Below are positions 1 to 6,634 of a stretch of 8,340 bases of DNA, piece by piece. How positions within the stretch are numbered: the stretch's first letter is position 1; each line of letters begins with the position of its first letter. Origin of the DNA: Prevotellaceae bacterium. Its GTDB lineage: Bacteria > Bacteroidota > Bacteroidia > Bacteroidales > UBA932. The stretch lies in the NCBI GenBank assembly GCA_031289895.1, contig JAITOP010000080.1, positions 1-8,340 on the forward strand. The letters run 5' to 3'. The notes beneath the pieces were generated by a model that saw only the letters and a program-made list of their open reading frames with translations, was not told the DNA's origin and ran no database searches. The position numbers and the translations under genes were made by a program.

Positions 1-179
1 TTACCATCAATGTCGGCTGAAACGCCTTTAGTCGTTCCCTTTATCAATACTGACGCGGGAATTCCAAGATTATCATCGTTTCCGATGATTTTACCTGTTA
101 CCGTTTTAGTTTGAGCAAAAGCTGAAACTCCAATCAGTAAGCAGAAAATGGAAAACATTACAATTTTCTTCATAATCAT
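1..179 (-). CDS. SusC/RagA-family TonB-dependent transporter, 5' fragment (runs off left edge)
   Basis: Reading the minus strand from 179 gives an open frame of about 59 codons that continues past the window edge. It starts MIMKKIVMFSIFCLLIG, a type I signal peptide ending in VSAFA before QTKT. It then enters a CarboxypepD_reg-like domain (TVTGKIIG, NLGIPA, GTTKGVSADIDG). The protein is a close paralogue of the complete SusC-type transporter that starts at 386 on the opposite strand. By eye the two genes are about 93% identical over their first 90 nt and about 72% over the next 89. The start may be 179 or, as for its partner, the second ATG at 173 (MKKIV...). As drawn, no Bacteroidota-type promoter faces this gene. 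The only good one, in 235-331, points away, so this copy is predicted to be silent unless the intervening segment inverts. The C-terminal plug and barrel are outside the window, so whether the gene is intact is unknown. Confidence 0.9.
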   Translation of the reverse strand, partial: MIMKKIVMFSIFCLLIGVSAFAQTKTVTGKIIGNDDNLGIPASVLIKGTTKGVSADIDG

Positions 180-234
180 TTGTTTTACAATAATTTAATA
201 GATTTTGTCTTATAATTTACATTATGTTAAGTTT
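165..234 (-). repeat. Left arm of inverted repeat flanking invertible promoter segment
   Basis: Read on the minus strand, this arm repeats the right arm at 332-400. Positions 228-204 match 338-362 over 25 nt, then there is one extra A (203), then 202-165 match 363-400 over 38 nt. At the spacer edge, 234-230 match 332-336, with one mismatch at 229/337. The arm covers the leader and the first codons of the minus-strand transporter. Weaker similarity continues outward to the window edge. A small internal dyad (ATAAT-gtaa-ATTAT on the minus strand) sits near the inner end and could be part of a recombinase site; that is inference. Confidence 0.93.
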
Positions 235-240
235 TAAACA

Positions 241-263
241 CAGTAATATCAGCGATATAACTG
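241..263. promoter_or_regulatory. Operator-like palindrome upstream of the invertible promoter
   Basis: Two 10-nt arms, CAGTAATATC (241-250) and GATATAACTG (254-263), are reverse complements except for one A/A position, around the 3-nt centre AGC. Matching extends outward to about 237-267 with one further mismatch. The centre lies about 80 bp upstream of the predicted transcription start, a plausible place for a dimeric activator or a recombination accessory protein. Because it lies inside the segment, it would stay upstream of the promoter in either orientation. The binding protein is unknown. Confidence 0.5.
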
Positions 264-294
264 TTTTGAATCCATAAAAATCGATTTGTTCAAA

Positions 295-326
295 TTTGTA
301 AGATATTGAAAAATAAGTTATATTTG
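295..326 (+). promoter_or_regulatory. Bacteroidota-type promoter driving the right-hand susC operon
   Basis: A -33 element TTTG (295-298) and a -7 element TATATTTG (319-326, matching TAnnTTTG) are separated by exactly 20 bp, the usual spacing for the major sigma factor of Bacteroides. The transcript should start near 332-335, at the inner edge of the right repeat arm. That gives a leader of about 55 nt to the ATG, made almost wholly of repeat sequence. No equivalent match faces left. Confidence 0.75.
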
Positions 327-331
327 CCGCC

Positions 332-400
332 AAACTAAACATAATGTAAATTATAAGACAAATCTATTAAATTATTGTAAAACAAATGATTATGAAGAAA
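332..400 (+). repeat. Right arm of inverted repeat flanking invertible promoter segment
   Basis: This is the inverted partner of the arm at 165-234: identical over 338-362 and 363-400 apart from a single A missing relative to the left arm. It contains the predicted leader and the first five codons (MIMKK) of the plus-strand transporter. Past 400 the similarity continues into the coding region at lower identity, falling steadily with distance from the spacer. Confidence 0.93.
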
Positions 401-3400
401 TTTTTAATGTTTTCTATTGTCTGCTTACTGCTTGGAGTTTCAGCATTTGCTCAAACTAAAACGGTAACAGGTAAAGTCATCGGCGACGATGATAATCTTG
501 GTATCCCTGCTGCTGTGCAGGTGAAAGGAACTAATAAGGGCGTTTCTGCTAACGTTGACGGAAGTTATTCTATATCTGTCGATTTGGGACAAACCTTAAT
601 ATTTTCAGCAATCGGTTACACTTCTCAGGAAATTATTGTTGGCGAAACAAACACTATCAATATTGTGTTGCAGGTTGAAGCTACAAAAATTGACGAGGCT
701 GTTGTAACGGCATTAGGTATTAGACGCGAAAAGAAGGCGTTGGGATATTCGGTTCAGGAGGTGAAAGGAGAATCTCTTATTGAAAATCGTACTCAAAATT
801 TCATAACTTCCTTATCGGGAAAAGTTGCGGGTATGAACATTTCTAAAACGGCTGTTGCGGGAGGTTCAAACCGTATTGTTATTCGTGGCAACAGTTCTCT
901 GTCCGAAGGTGGTAATACTCCTCTTATTGTTATTGACGGTATTCCTTTCGAAAATTCGGCGGGAGTAGAAGGAACAGAATCCGTATCATGGGGCGCAGGA
1001 TTTACCGATTGGGGTGATGGATTATCAATGGTAAATGCAGATGACATTGAATCGGTATCAACTTTGAAAGGACCTTCGGCTACGGCTCTTTATGGTTCGC
1101 GCGGCGCTAACGGCGTTTTACTTATTACAACAAAAAAAGGAAAAGCAGGCGATAGAGCTACGGTAACATACAATACCAATCTGTCGTTTGAAAATGTAAT
1201 GGTTCAGCCCGAATTTCAAAATGAATTTGGACAAGGAACAGCCGGCGCATACGTTGCAACATCCCGCAATTCGTGGGGACCGGCTATGGGAACAGTTGTT
1301 ACCGATTGGACAGGACAAACTCGTCCTCTGTCGGCAAAAAACAACGACTTTTCTGATTTTATGGATACAGGAATTGCATGGTCAAACTCGTTTGATATTT
1401 CACAGGCAAAAGATAAAACAAATTATCGTGTTGGTGTTGTACATACTTTACAAAACGGCGTTATACCAAACAATAAATTTAAAACCACTAATGTTACGGC
1501 TCGTATAGGCTCTGAAATACTTCCAAAAATGACTTTGGATGCAAAAATAACTTATGCAAATCAAAAAGGACAAAATCGTCCCGAATTTTCGGCATCAGGA
1601 TTTAATCCTATATTTCCGTTAATCTACACTCCACGCAGCATAGATTTGCACGAAATGAAAGAAATTTTTAACGACAAAGGAAATATCACCGATTGGTATC
1701 CATGGGCAACATCAACGCCAGCACTTACAGTTGTAAATAATCCTTATGCAATAGCAAATTTAACCGGCTCTACCGACAAAACAAACCGTATTAATGGTTA
1801 CGCATCTTTAAAATATGAAATAGCAAACTGGTTGGATTTAACAGCACGTTACGGTATAGATACTTACGATAAAACAATGTTCAAATGGTATAGACACAAT
1901 TTAGTGTCTTCCGGAACTTATGTAAATGGACGTTTTCATTCATATACGCAACATTTTACCGAATCAAATGCCGATTTTCTTTTATTCGCACACAAAGACA
2001 ATATTTTTGATTCTAAATTTTCGGTTGAAGCAAGTTTTGGCGGAAACATAATGCACCGGTCAACAAGTTCTACAACTCAAATAGCAATAGGATTAAATAT
2101 TCCCGAATTATATACAATAGAAAACGCTATGCAAAGCCAATCATCAAATTACCGGTCGGCAAAAGAAATACAATCATTATATGGATTTGCCCGCGTTGGT
2201 TATGATAATTATTTGTTTTTGGATGTAACGGCTCGTAACGATTGGTCATCAACACTTCCAACGGATGCATGGTCGTATTTTTATCCATCGGCATCATTAA
2301 GTTGGGTTGCAACAGATATGTTTAAAAAATCAAATATAAATATTCCAAGCTGGTTGCAATATGCCAAATTGCGTGCATCTTACGCCGAAGCAGGTAGCGA
2401 TACCAACCCGTATAATCTGGTAAACGTACTTGGACAACTTCCGGGTATGACAGGAGGCAATATGGGAACATATCTTGACCTTACAAAAGCAAATGCCCAT
2501 CTAAAACCGGGATTGACCAAATCGTGGGAATTTGGTGTTGAGGCACGATTTTTCAATAGCCGTTTAGGATTTGATATAACTTATTATACAGCAAAATCTA
2601 TAAATCAAATTATAGCAATTCCAACATCTATCACAACAGGATATTCGGGAAAATGGATTAATGCAGGACGTATTGACAACAACGGATGGGAAATACAATT
2701 AACAGGAACGCCAATTAAATCGAAAAATCTGAAATGGGATTTAGGCGTAAATTTTGCAAAAAACAAATCAAAAGTTGTTGAATTAACCGAAGGTATCACA
2801 AGTTATATACTTGGTCAGCCAATGGGACAAAACATTCAGGTTGTTGCAAAAGTCGGCGAACCTTACGGACAACTTTATACAAACGATTTCAAATACGACG
2901 ATAAAGGCAATAAACTTGTTGGCGACGATGGAAAATTTATTGTTGACGGAACATTACGCGCAACAGGAAATATGAATCCCGATTGGACGGCAGGAATATC
3001 ATCAGAACTTTCGTACAAAAACTTTGCATTTAGCTTTTTACTTGATATTCGCAAAGGCGGCGATATTTATCTGCAATCAATGATGAGATTGCAATCTAAC
3101 GGACAAACAAAAGAAACTGCTGCCGGACGTGCAGAGTATTACTCAACAGGCAAAGGACTTATTTCGCAAGGTGTAAACGTAAATACAGGTTTGCCGAATA
3201 CGGTTGAATTAGACCCTACCGCATATTGGGGTCAATTTTACGGAAATATCGGAAATTATGTTTACGATGCAACAAATATTCGTGTTCGCGAAGTTCGTTT
3301 AAGTTATACATTTCCAAAAGAATGGTTTAACAAAACGCCTATCAGCAGTATGAAATTAAGTCTTGTTGGAAATAATTTGTTCTTTATTTACAATTCTCTT

Positions 3401-3511
3401 CCGGGATTCGACCCTGAATGTACATATTCTACCGGAAATGCACAAGGTGTTGAAACAGCGGCATTGCCATCAACACGTACATTTGGATTCAATTTGAACA
3501 TAATATTTTAA
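386..3511 (+). CDS. SusC/RagA-family TonB-linked outer membrane transporter
   Basis: This 1041-residue protein, a normal length for the family, is an outer membrane TonB-dependent channel expected to import a ligand handed over by its SusD partner. In order it shows: a signal peptide (to about A22, VSAFA/QTKT); a CarboxypepD_reg-like domain (about 25-98); a TonB-box-like stretch DEAVVTALG (103-111); a plug domain (about 116-250) with IRGNSSL, VIDGIP and the SusC/RagA signature ALYGSRGANGVLLITTKKG (234-252); and then a long beta-barrel ending in aromatic FNLNIIF. Two in-frame starts exist, 386 and 392; the second (MKKFLMF...) gives the more typical signal peptide. The gene is first in an operon with the SusD-like gene 19 nt downstream. 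The promoter lies in the candidate invertible segment, so expression is probably phase variable. Codon choice drifts along the gene: ATT and CAG are frequent early, ATA and CAA later. The substrate cannot be told from sequence. Confidence 0.96.
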   Translation: MIMKKFLMFSIVCLLLGVSAFAQTKTVTGKVIGDDDNLGIPAAVQVKGTNKGVSANVDGSYSISVDLGQTLIFSAIGYTSQEIIVGETNTINIVLQVEATKIDEAVVTALGIRREKKALGYSVQEVKGESLIENRTQNFITSLSGKVAGMNISKTAVAGGSNRIVIRGNSSLSEGGNTPLIVIDGIPFENSAGVEGTESVSWGAGFTDWGDGLSMVNADDIESVSTLKGPSATALYGSRGANGVLLITTKKGKAGDRATVTYNTNLSFENVMVQPEFQNEFGQGTAGAYVATSRNSWGPAMGTVVTDWTGQTRPLSAKNNDFSDFMDTGIAWSNSFDISQAKDKTNYRVGVVHTLQNGVIPNNKFKTTNVTARIGSEILPKMTLDAKITYANQKGQNRPEFSASGFNPIFPLIYTPRSIDLHEMKEIFNDKGNITDWYPWATSTPALTVVNNPYAIANLTGSTDKTNRINGYASLKYEIANWLDLTARYGIDTYDKTMFKWYRHNLVSSGTYVNGRFHSYTQHFTESNADFLLFAHKDNIFDSKFSVEASFGGNIMHRSTSSTTQIAIGLNIPELYTIENAMQSQSSNYRSAKEIQSLYGFARVGYDNYLFLDVTARNDWSSTLPTDAWSYFYPSASLSWVATDMFKKSNINIPSWLQYAKLRASYAEAGSDTNPYNLVNVLGQLPGMTGGNMGTYLDLTKANAHLKPGLTKSWEFGVEARFFNSRLGFDITYYTAKSINQIIAIPTSITTGYSGKWINAGRIDNNGWEIQLTGTPIKSKNLKWDLGVNFAKNKSKVVELTEGITSYILGQPMGQNIQVVAKVGEPYGQLYTNDFKYDDKGNKLVGDDGKFIVDGTLRATGNMNPDWTAGISSELSYKNFAFSFLLDIRKGGDIYLQSMMRLQSNGQTKETAAGRAEYYSTGKGLISQGVNVNTGLPNTVELDPTAYWGQFYGNIGNYVYDATNIRVREVRLSYTFPKEWFNKTPISSMKLSLVGNNLFFIYNSLPGFDPECTYSTGNAQGVETAALPSTRTFGFNLNIIF

Positions 3512-3530
3512 TTAAAAAAGGATAATAAAA

Positions 3531-5192
3531 ATGAAAAATATATTTAAATCAATTTTGGCAATTTTCGGATTAATTTTGTTTATAACAAGTTGTACCGATA
3601 GTTTTGTAAATATAAATACGAACCCAAATGGAGCATTGCCCGGTTCGGCTGACCCAAAATTTCAGTTTCTTTACTCGGTAAGCCGTTCGCATTTATATTC
3701 TAACCAATGGCAAGTAAGCGACCAAATGTCAGTCTCGCATTTTTGCGAATACGCAGCAAACGATGCTCTGTCTTCATCCGATTACAGCATAGATGCGCGT
3801 TATATACAAGGAATTTGGGATATATCATATACCGCTTTGTCAAATCTTAATTCTATTATTCGCGGATACGAAAACGACCCTCTTCATGTAAATGTTGTAA
3901 ATATGTCTAAAATATGGAGATGCTGGATGATGCTTCGCCTTACCGATTATTTAGGAGATATTCCTTATACCGAAGCCGCAAACGCAGAGGCAACAAACCC
4001 TGTTTACGACGAACAAAAAACAATATATTACACAATGTTTGAAGAACTTGCAGATGCTCAGTCAAAACTTGATGCAACCGCAGATAATCTCGGAAAATAT
4101 GACTTAGTGTATAGCGGTAATGTTGAAAAATGGAAAAAATTAGCAAATTCACTACGCTTACGTATGGCTGTGCGCATATCAAAAGTTGATTTGGCAAAAG
4201 CAAAAACCGAAGCGGCAGCAGCAGTTTCAGCCGGAATAATGACATCAAGAGATGATGATGCTTTGATTACTATGGGAGATGCATCGTCAGAAACAGCCTC
4301 GCAAAACCCTATTTATTATCATAGAAATTCAGGCGTAATTCACATGTCAACAGCATATTATCGCATAGTTGAAAATCTTGGTGGACAAGATTGGGCTACA
4401 GCAGCCGACCAAGCCGCCAATGCAAATATCACCAATCAAATTATAAATGCAGCATTTCATCCTGCAAAAGTTGACCCGCGCGCACCAATTCATTTTGAAC
4501 CTTCGGGAACAAAGGAAAGCGTTACAACAGCATCATTAGATAAAAATTGGGCGGGAACAGAACCGGGCAATGTATCGTCGGGCGTAGGCGCAGCAATGAT
4601 TACAGGACAATTTGTTAATGATTATGCAAAAATTGGAGAATGGTTTTACAGAGTTCCCGACCGAGGCGTTCCGGTATTGGAATACAGCGAAGTTTGCTTT
4701 TTACAGGCTTTGGCAATAGAAACAAGCGTTTTAACAAGCGGCAGCGCACAAACATTTTACGAGGCGGGAATAACAGCCAATATGCTAAAATTTGGCATCC
4801 CTGCAAGCAAAATCGCTGATTATCTTGTTTCCGAAGATGCTAATTACTACGGAACAACAGTAAAATACAACCACACAGCAGGAACAACAAACACAGCATT
4901 GGATAAAATACTTACCCAAAAATGGATTTCACACTTTGTAGAAGGTTCATTTGAAGCTTGGGCTGACCATCGTTTGTTTCATAAACCAACATTAATGCCG
5001 TTTGCCCACGTAAGTTCAAGCGTATTTACAATGAATACGACCGACCAATCAAATAATACGCCGAATGCTTATATAAAAAGAGGTTATTATCCGTCAACAG
5101 AACAAACATCAAATGCCGAAAATCTTAATGCTGCAATTGCCCGCATGGGTTCAAACAGTATTCAAAATAATGTTTGGTGGGATGTTGATTAA
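3531..5192 (+). CDS. SusD/RagB-family nutrient-binding outer membrane lipoprotein (SusD_2-like)
   Basis: This 553-residue lipoprotein is predicted to sit on the cell surface as the binding lid of the SusC-type channel encoded just upstream. The N-terminus is a lipoprotein signal with lipobox FITSC (lipidated C21), followed by TDSFVNINTNPNGA, the DxFxxINTNPN opening typical of the SusD_2 branch. The TPR-like core includes RLTDYLGDIPYTEA (136-149). The C-terminal part has WISHFVEGSFEAWADHR and RGYYPSTEQ, and ends near VWWDVD, all conserved features of that branch. The gene lies 19 nt after susC, with an A-rich spacer containing AAAAAGG ahead of the ATG, so the two are almost certainly co-transcribed and share the invertible promoter. 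The branch assignment rests on motifs read by eye; the ligand is unknown. Confidence 0.94.
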   Translation: MKNIFKSILAIFGLILFITSCTDSFVNINTNPNGALPGSADPKFQFLYSVSRSHLYSNQWQVSDQMSVSHFCEYAANDALSSSDYSIDARYIQGIWDISYTALSNLNSIIRGYENDPLHVNVVNMSKIWRCWMMLRLTDYLGDIPYTEAANAEATNPVYDEQKTIYYTMFEELADAQSKLDATADNLGKYDLVYSGNVEKWKKLANSLRLRMAVRISKVDLAKAKTEAAAAVSAGIMTSRDDDALITMGDASSETASQNPIYYHRNSGVIHMSTAYYRIVENLGGQDWATAADQAANANITNQIINAAFHPAKVDPRAPIHFEPSGTKESVTTASLDKNWAGTEPGNVSSGVGAAMITGQFVNDYAKIGEWFYRVPDRGVPVLEYSEVCFLQALAIETSVLTSGSAQTFYEAGITANMLKFGIPASKIADYLVSEDANYYGTTVKYNHTAGTTNTALDKILTQKWISHFVEGSFEAWADHRLFHKPTLMPFAHVSSSVFTMNTTDQSNNTPNAYIKRGYYPSTEQTSNAENLNAAIARMGSNSIQNNVWWDVD

Positions 5193-5215
5193 TATAAATA
5201 AAATGATTATTTTTG
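5185..5215 (+). promoter_or_regulatory. Possible internal promoter for the glycosylhydrolase-like lipoprotein gene
   Basis: TTG (5185-5187, inside the end of the susD-like gene) and TATTTTTG (5208-5215, matching TAnnTTTG) are 20 bp apart, as in Bacteroidota promoters. Transcription would begin near 5220, leaving a leader of about 70 nt that contains the stem-loop at 5233-5266. The region is AT-rich, so a chance match is possible. Confidence 0.4.
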
Positions 5216-5232
5216 TCAAAAATTAAATTATT

Positions 5233-5266
5233 CGGATTGCTCGACTATCAAAAGTCGGGCAATTCG
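5233..5266 (+). terminator. Stem-loop between susD-like and glycosylhydrolase-like genes (attenuator, terminator or processing site)
   Basis: A 14-bp stem (5233-5246 with 5253-5266, two G-U pairs, no mismatches) closes a 6-nt loop ATCAAA. No run of U follows (TTATAAAAC), so a standard intrinsic terminator is doubtful. It could weaken read-through, protect the susCD mRNA 3' end, or act as a leader hairpin for the downstream gene if the promoter at 5185-5215 is real. Confidence 0.55.
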
Positions 5267-5291
5267 TTATAAAACAATTAAATAATATATT

Positions 5292-6479
5292 ATGAAATCG
5301 TTTATAAAATATCTTGGAGTTTTAATAACTCTTTCTGTTTTCTTTAATTCGTGCAAAGAAAAACAAATCGAAGAAAACACAAAAGTATGGGCTTGGTATG
5401 CGGGACCTACATTAAGCACAAAACATTTGTCAGACACAATGATGTCGGAATCAGAACAATGGGAGTATTATTTCAGCAAAGCAAAAGAAACAGGCGTTGA
5501 TGCTATAATTTTGCAGGTTCACGGCGGTTATCCCAAAGTTGATTCTGCAAATACATCAGATTTTGTTGATTATGAGGCTATAAAAATGATTGAAACCGCA
5601 TTGCCATATTCAAAAAAATATAACATCGAACTTCATGCATGGATATGGACAACAAACAGATGCGAAAAAAATCTGCGTGCCGCCCATCCCGATTGGTATC
5701 AGGTAAATGCAGAAGGCAACTCATGTTTAGACATAAAACTTTATAATCGCGAACATTATCGCTGGCTTTGCCCGTCGCGTCCCGAAGTGTTGGAATATCT
5801 GAAAAACAGAGTTGCAGAATTGGCGCAAATTGACGGTATTGCAGGCGTTCATCTTGATTTTATTCGTTATCCGGATGCAATATTACCTTATGGATTGCAA
5901 GAATCACGCGGAGTGGTGCAGGACAGAGTGTATCCGCAATGGGACCATTGTTATTGCGAAGTTTGTAGAGCAAATTTTAAAGCGCAAACCGGAATTGACC
6001 CGCTGCAACTCGACGACCCCACCGAAAATGCCGAATGGATGCAATATCGCTGGGATGCAGTATCACATATAACAAATGCTCTTGCCGACGAAATTCATCG
6101 TTATGGAAAAATTGCAACGGCGGCAGTTTTTGCATCGCCCGCAGAATCGCGAAAACTTGTACGTCAGGATTGGTCTAACTTTACGGAATTAGACGTAATT
6201 TTTCCAATGATATATCACAAATTTTATAATGCCGAAGACTCTTGGATTGAAACCGCAACTCGCGAAGGCGTTGAAGAAATGGCTGCAAATAAATGCAAAG
6301 GATATTTATGTTCGGGTTTGTTTGTGGGACATGTTCCTGCCGACAGAATTGAAGAAATGGTTGGCTATGCAACAAAAGGAGGTTCAAAAGGAATTTGCTT
6401 TTTTTCTCTCGAAGGAGTTGATAGAACTTCGGGTTATTGGGCTGCCCTTAAAGAATTTATAGATAAATACAAAGAATAA
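5292..6479 (+). CDS. Family 10 glycosylhydrolase-like (GHL10/YngK-type) lipoprotein
   Basis: This 395-residue lipoprotein has the signal MKSFIKYLGVLITLSVFF and lipobox FFNSC (C21). The mature part looks like a TIM barrel of the GHL10 group: VWAWYAGP (32-39), the strand DAIILQVHGGY (70-80), LHAWIWT (114-120), AHPDWYQVN (131-139), the hallmark GVHLDFIRYP (185-194) with the presumed key acid D189, then LDVIFPMIYHKFY (300-312) and ICFFSLEGVD (368-377). A cysteine cluster CYCEVC (C220, C222, C225) lies between barrel strands and may bind metal. Family members are described as putative hydrolases of glycans; the actual bond cut is unknown. The gene follows the susCD pair by 99 nt in the same direction, fitting a small utilisation locus, but a stem-loop and possible own promoter in the gap mean its expression may be partly separate. 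Confidence 0.85.
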   Translation: MKSFIKYLGVLITLSVFFNSCKEKQIEENTKVWAWYAGPTLSTKHLSDTMMSESEQWEYYFSKAKETGVDAIILQVHGGYPKVDSANTSDFVDYEAIKMIETALPYSKKYNIELHAWIWTTNRCEKNLRAAHPDWYQVNAEGNSCLDIKLYNREHYRWLCPSRPEVLEYLKNRVAELAQIDGIAGVHLDFIRYPDAILPYGLQESRGVVQDRVYPQWDHCYCEVCRANFKAQTGIDPLQLDDPTENAEWMQYRWDAVSHITNALADEIHRYGKIATAAVFASPAESRKLVRQDWSNFTELDVIFPMIYHKFYNAEDSWIETATREGVEEMAANKCKGYLCSGLFVGHVPADRIEEMVGYATKGGSKGICFFSLEGVDRTSGYWAALKEFIDKYKE

Positions 6480-6491
6480 AAACTTGTTAAG

Positions 6492-6544
6492 AAGCAAGAA
6501 CCAAGAACCAATAGCCAAGAAGTTAAAGGAAGTTAGAGAAGTTA
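6492..6544. repeat. Short imperfect tandem repeats in the convergent intergenic region
   Basis: Four consecutive 7-nt units CAAGAAC, CAAGAAC, CAATAGC and CAAGAAG run from 6495 to 6522. GAAGTTA occurs three times at 9-10 nt spacing (6519, 6529, 6538). The stretch is purine-rich with no coding sign, and looks like slippage-derived or dispersed intergenic repeat sequence. Confidence 0.55.
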
Positions 6545-6570
6545 ATTGTGAAGATTTCATTGATATAAAA

Positions 6571-6588
6571 AACTTTGCGAACTTTGTG
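6571..6588. repeat. Doubled 9-mer, possibly part of a dispersed Bacteroidota repeat
   Basis: AACTTTGCG (6571-6579) is followed directly by AACTTTGTG (6580-6588) and then GTTAAAAAA. Similar CTTTGCG-type strings followed by GGTTAAA are, from general familiarity, frequent between genes in Bacteroidota genomes. Only one copy is visible here, so dispersal is inferred. Confidence 0.35.
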
Positions 6589-6591
6589 GTT

Positions 6592-6634
6592 AAAAAATCT
6601 GAATTTTGGATAAAAATCCCTTTCAGATTTTTTT
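6592..6634. terminator. Bidirectional intrinsic terminator between convergent genes
   Basis: AAAAAATCTGAA (6592-6603) pairs fully with TTCAGATTTTTT (6622-6633). An inner stem GGAT/ATCC (6608-6611 with 6616-6619) closes an AAAA tetraloop. On the plus strand the hairpin runs into seven Ts (6628-6634); on the minus strand the outer arm supplies a U-run in the other direction. It lies about 110 nt after the glycosylhydrolase-like gene, and the stop codon of the opposing GNAT-like gene (6623-6625) sits inside the right arm, so it probably terminates both operons. Confidence 0.8.

Larger units (their letters stand above)
235..331 (+). other. Candidate invertible promoter segment (phase-variation switch)
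   Basis: This segment of about 97 bp is unique sequence between the two arms of a long inverted repeat. It carries a single strong promoter match directed right and an upstream palindrome. Its reverse strand shows no TAnnTTTG element placed to serve the left gene. The layout (divergent paralogous susC genes, inverted repeats, one outward promoter in the spacer) matches the DNA inversion switches known for surface-polysaccharide and susC/susD loci in Bacteroides. Inversion between the arms would reconnect the same promoter and operator to the minus-strand transporter at nearly identical spacing. The sequence shows the architecture; the inversion itself is inferred. No serine or tyrosine recombinase is encoded in the window. 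Confidence 0.75.

Noticed and set aside
359..366. Minus-strand TAGATTTG in the right repeat arm as a leftward promoter (-7 element)
   Set aside because: The nearest TTTG (minus strand, 386-383) is only 16 nt away, short of the usual 19-21, and the left arm copy is broken by the extra A. It would also fire from inside the right gene's leader. Treated as chance.
1..400. Interpretation of the left end as an IS element or transposon terminal inverted repeat
   Set aside because: The arms are leader and signal-peptide sequence of two transporter genes, the spacer is under 100 bp, and there is no transposase or target duplication.
793..1318. Minus-strand open frames of 60-85 codons inside susC
   Set aside because: They lie opposite a gene with clear family motifs throughout, lack domains, and are explained as shadows of its codon pattern.
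3940..4248. 102-codon minus-strand frame inside the susD-like gene
   Set aside because: Leucine-rich low-complexity translation, no start context, fully opposite a well-supported SusD coding region.
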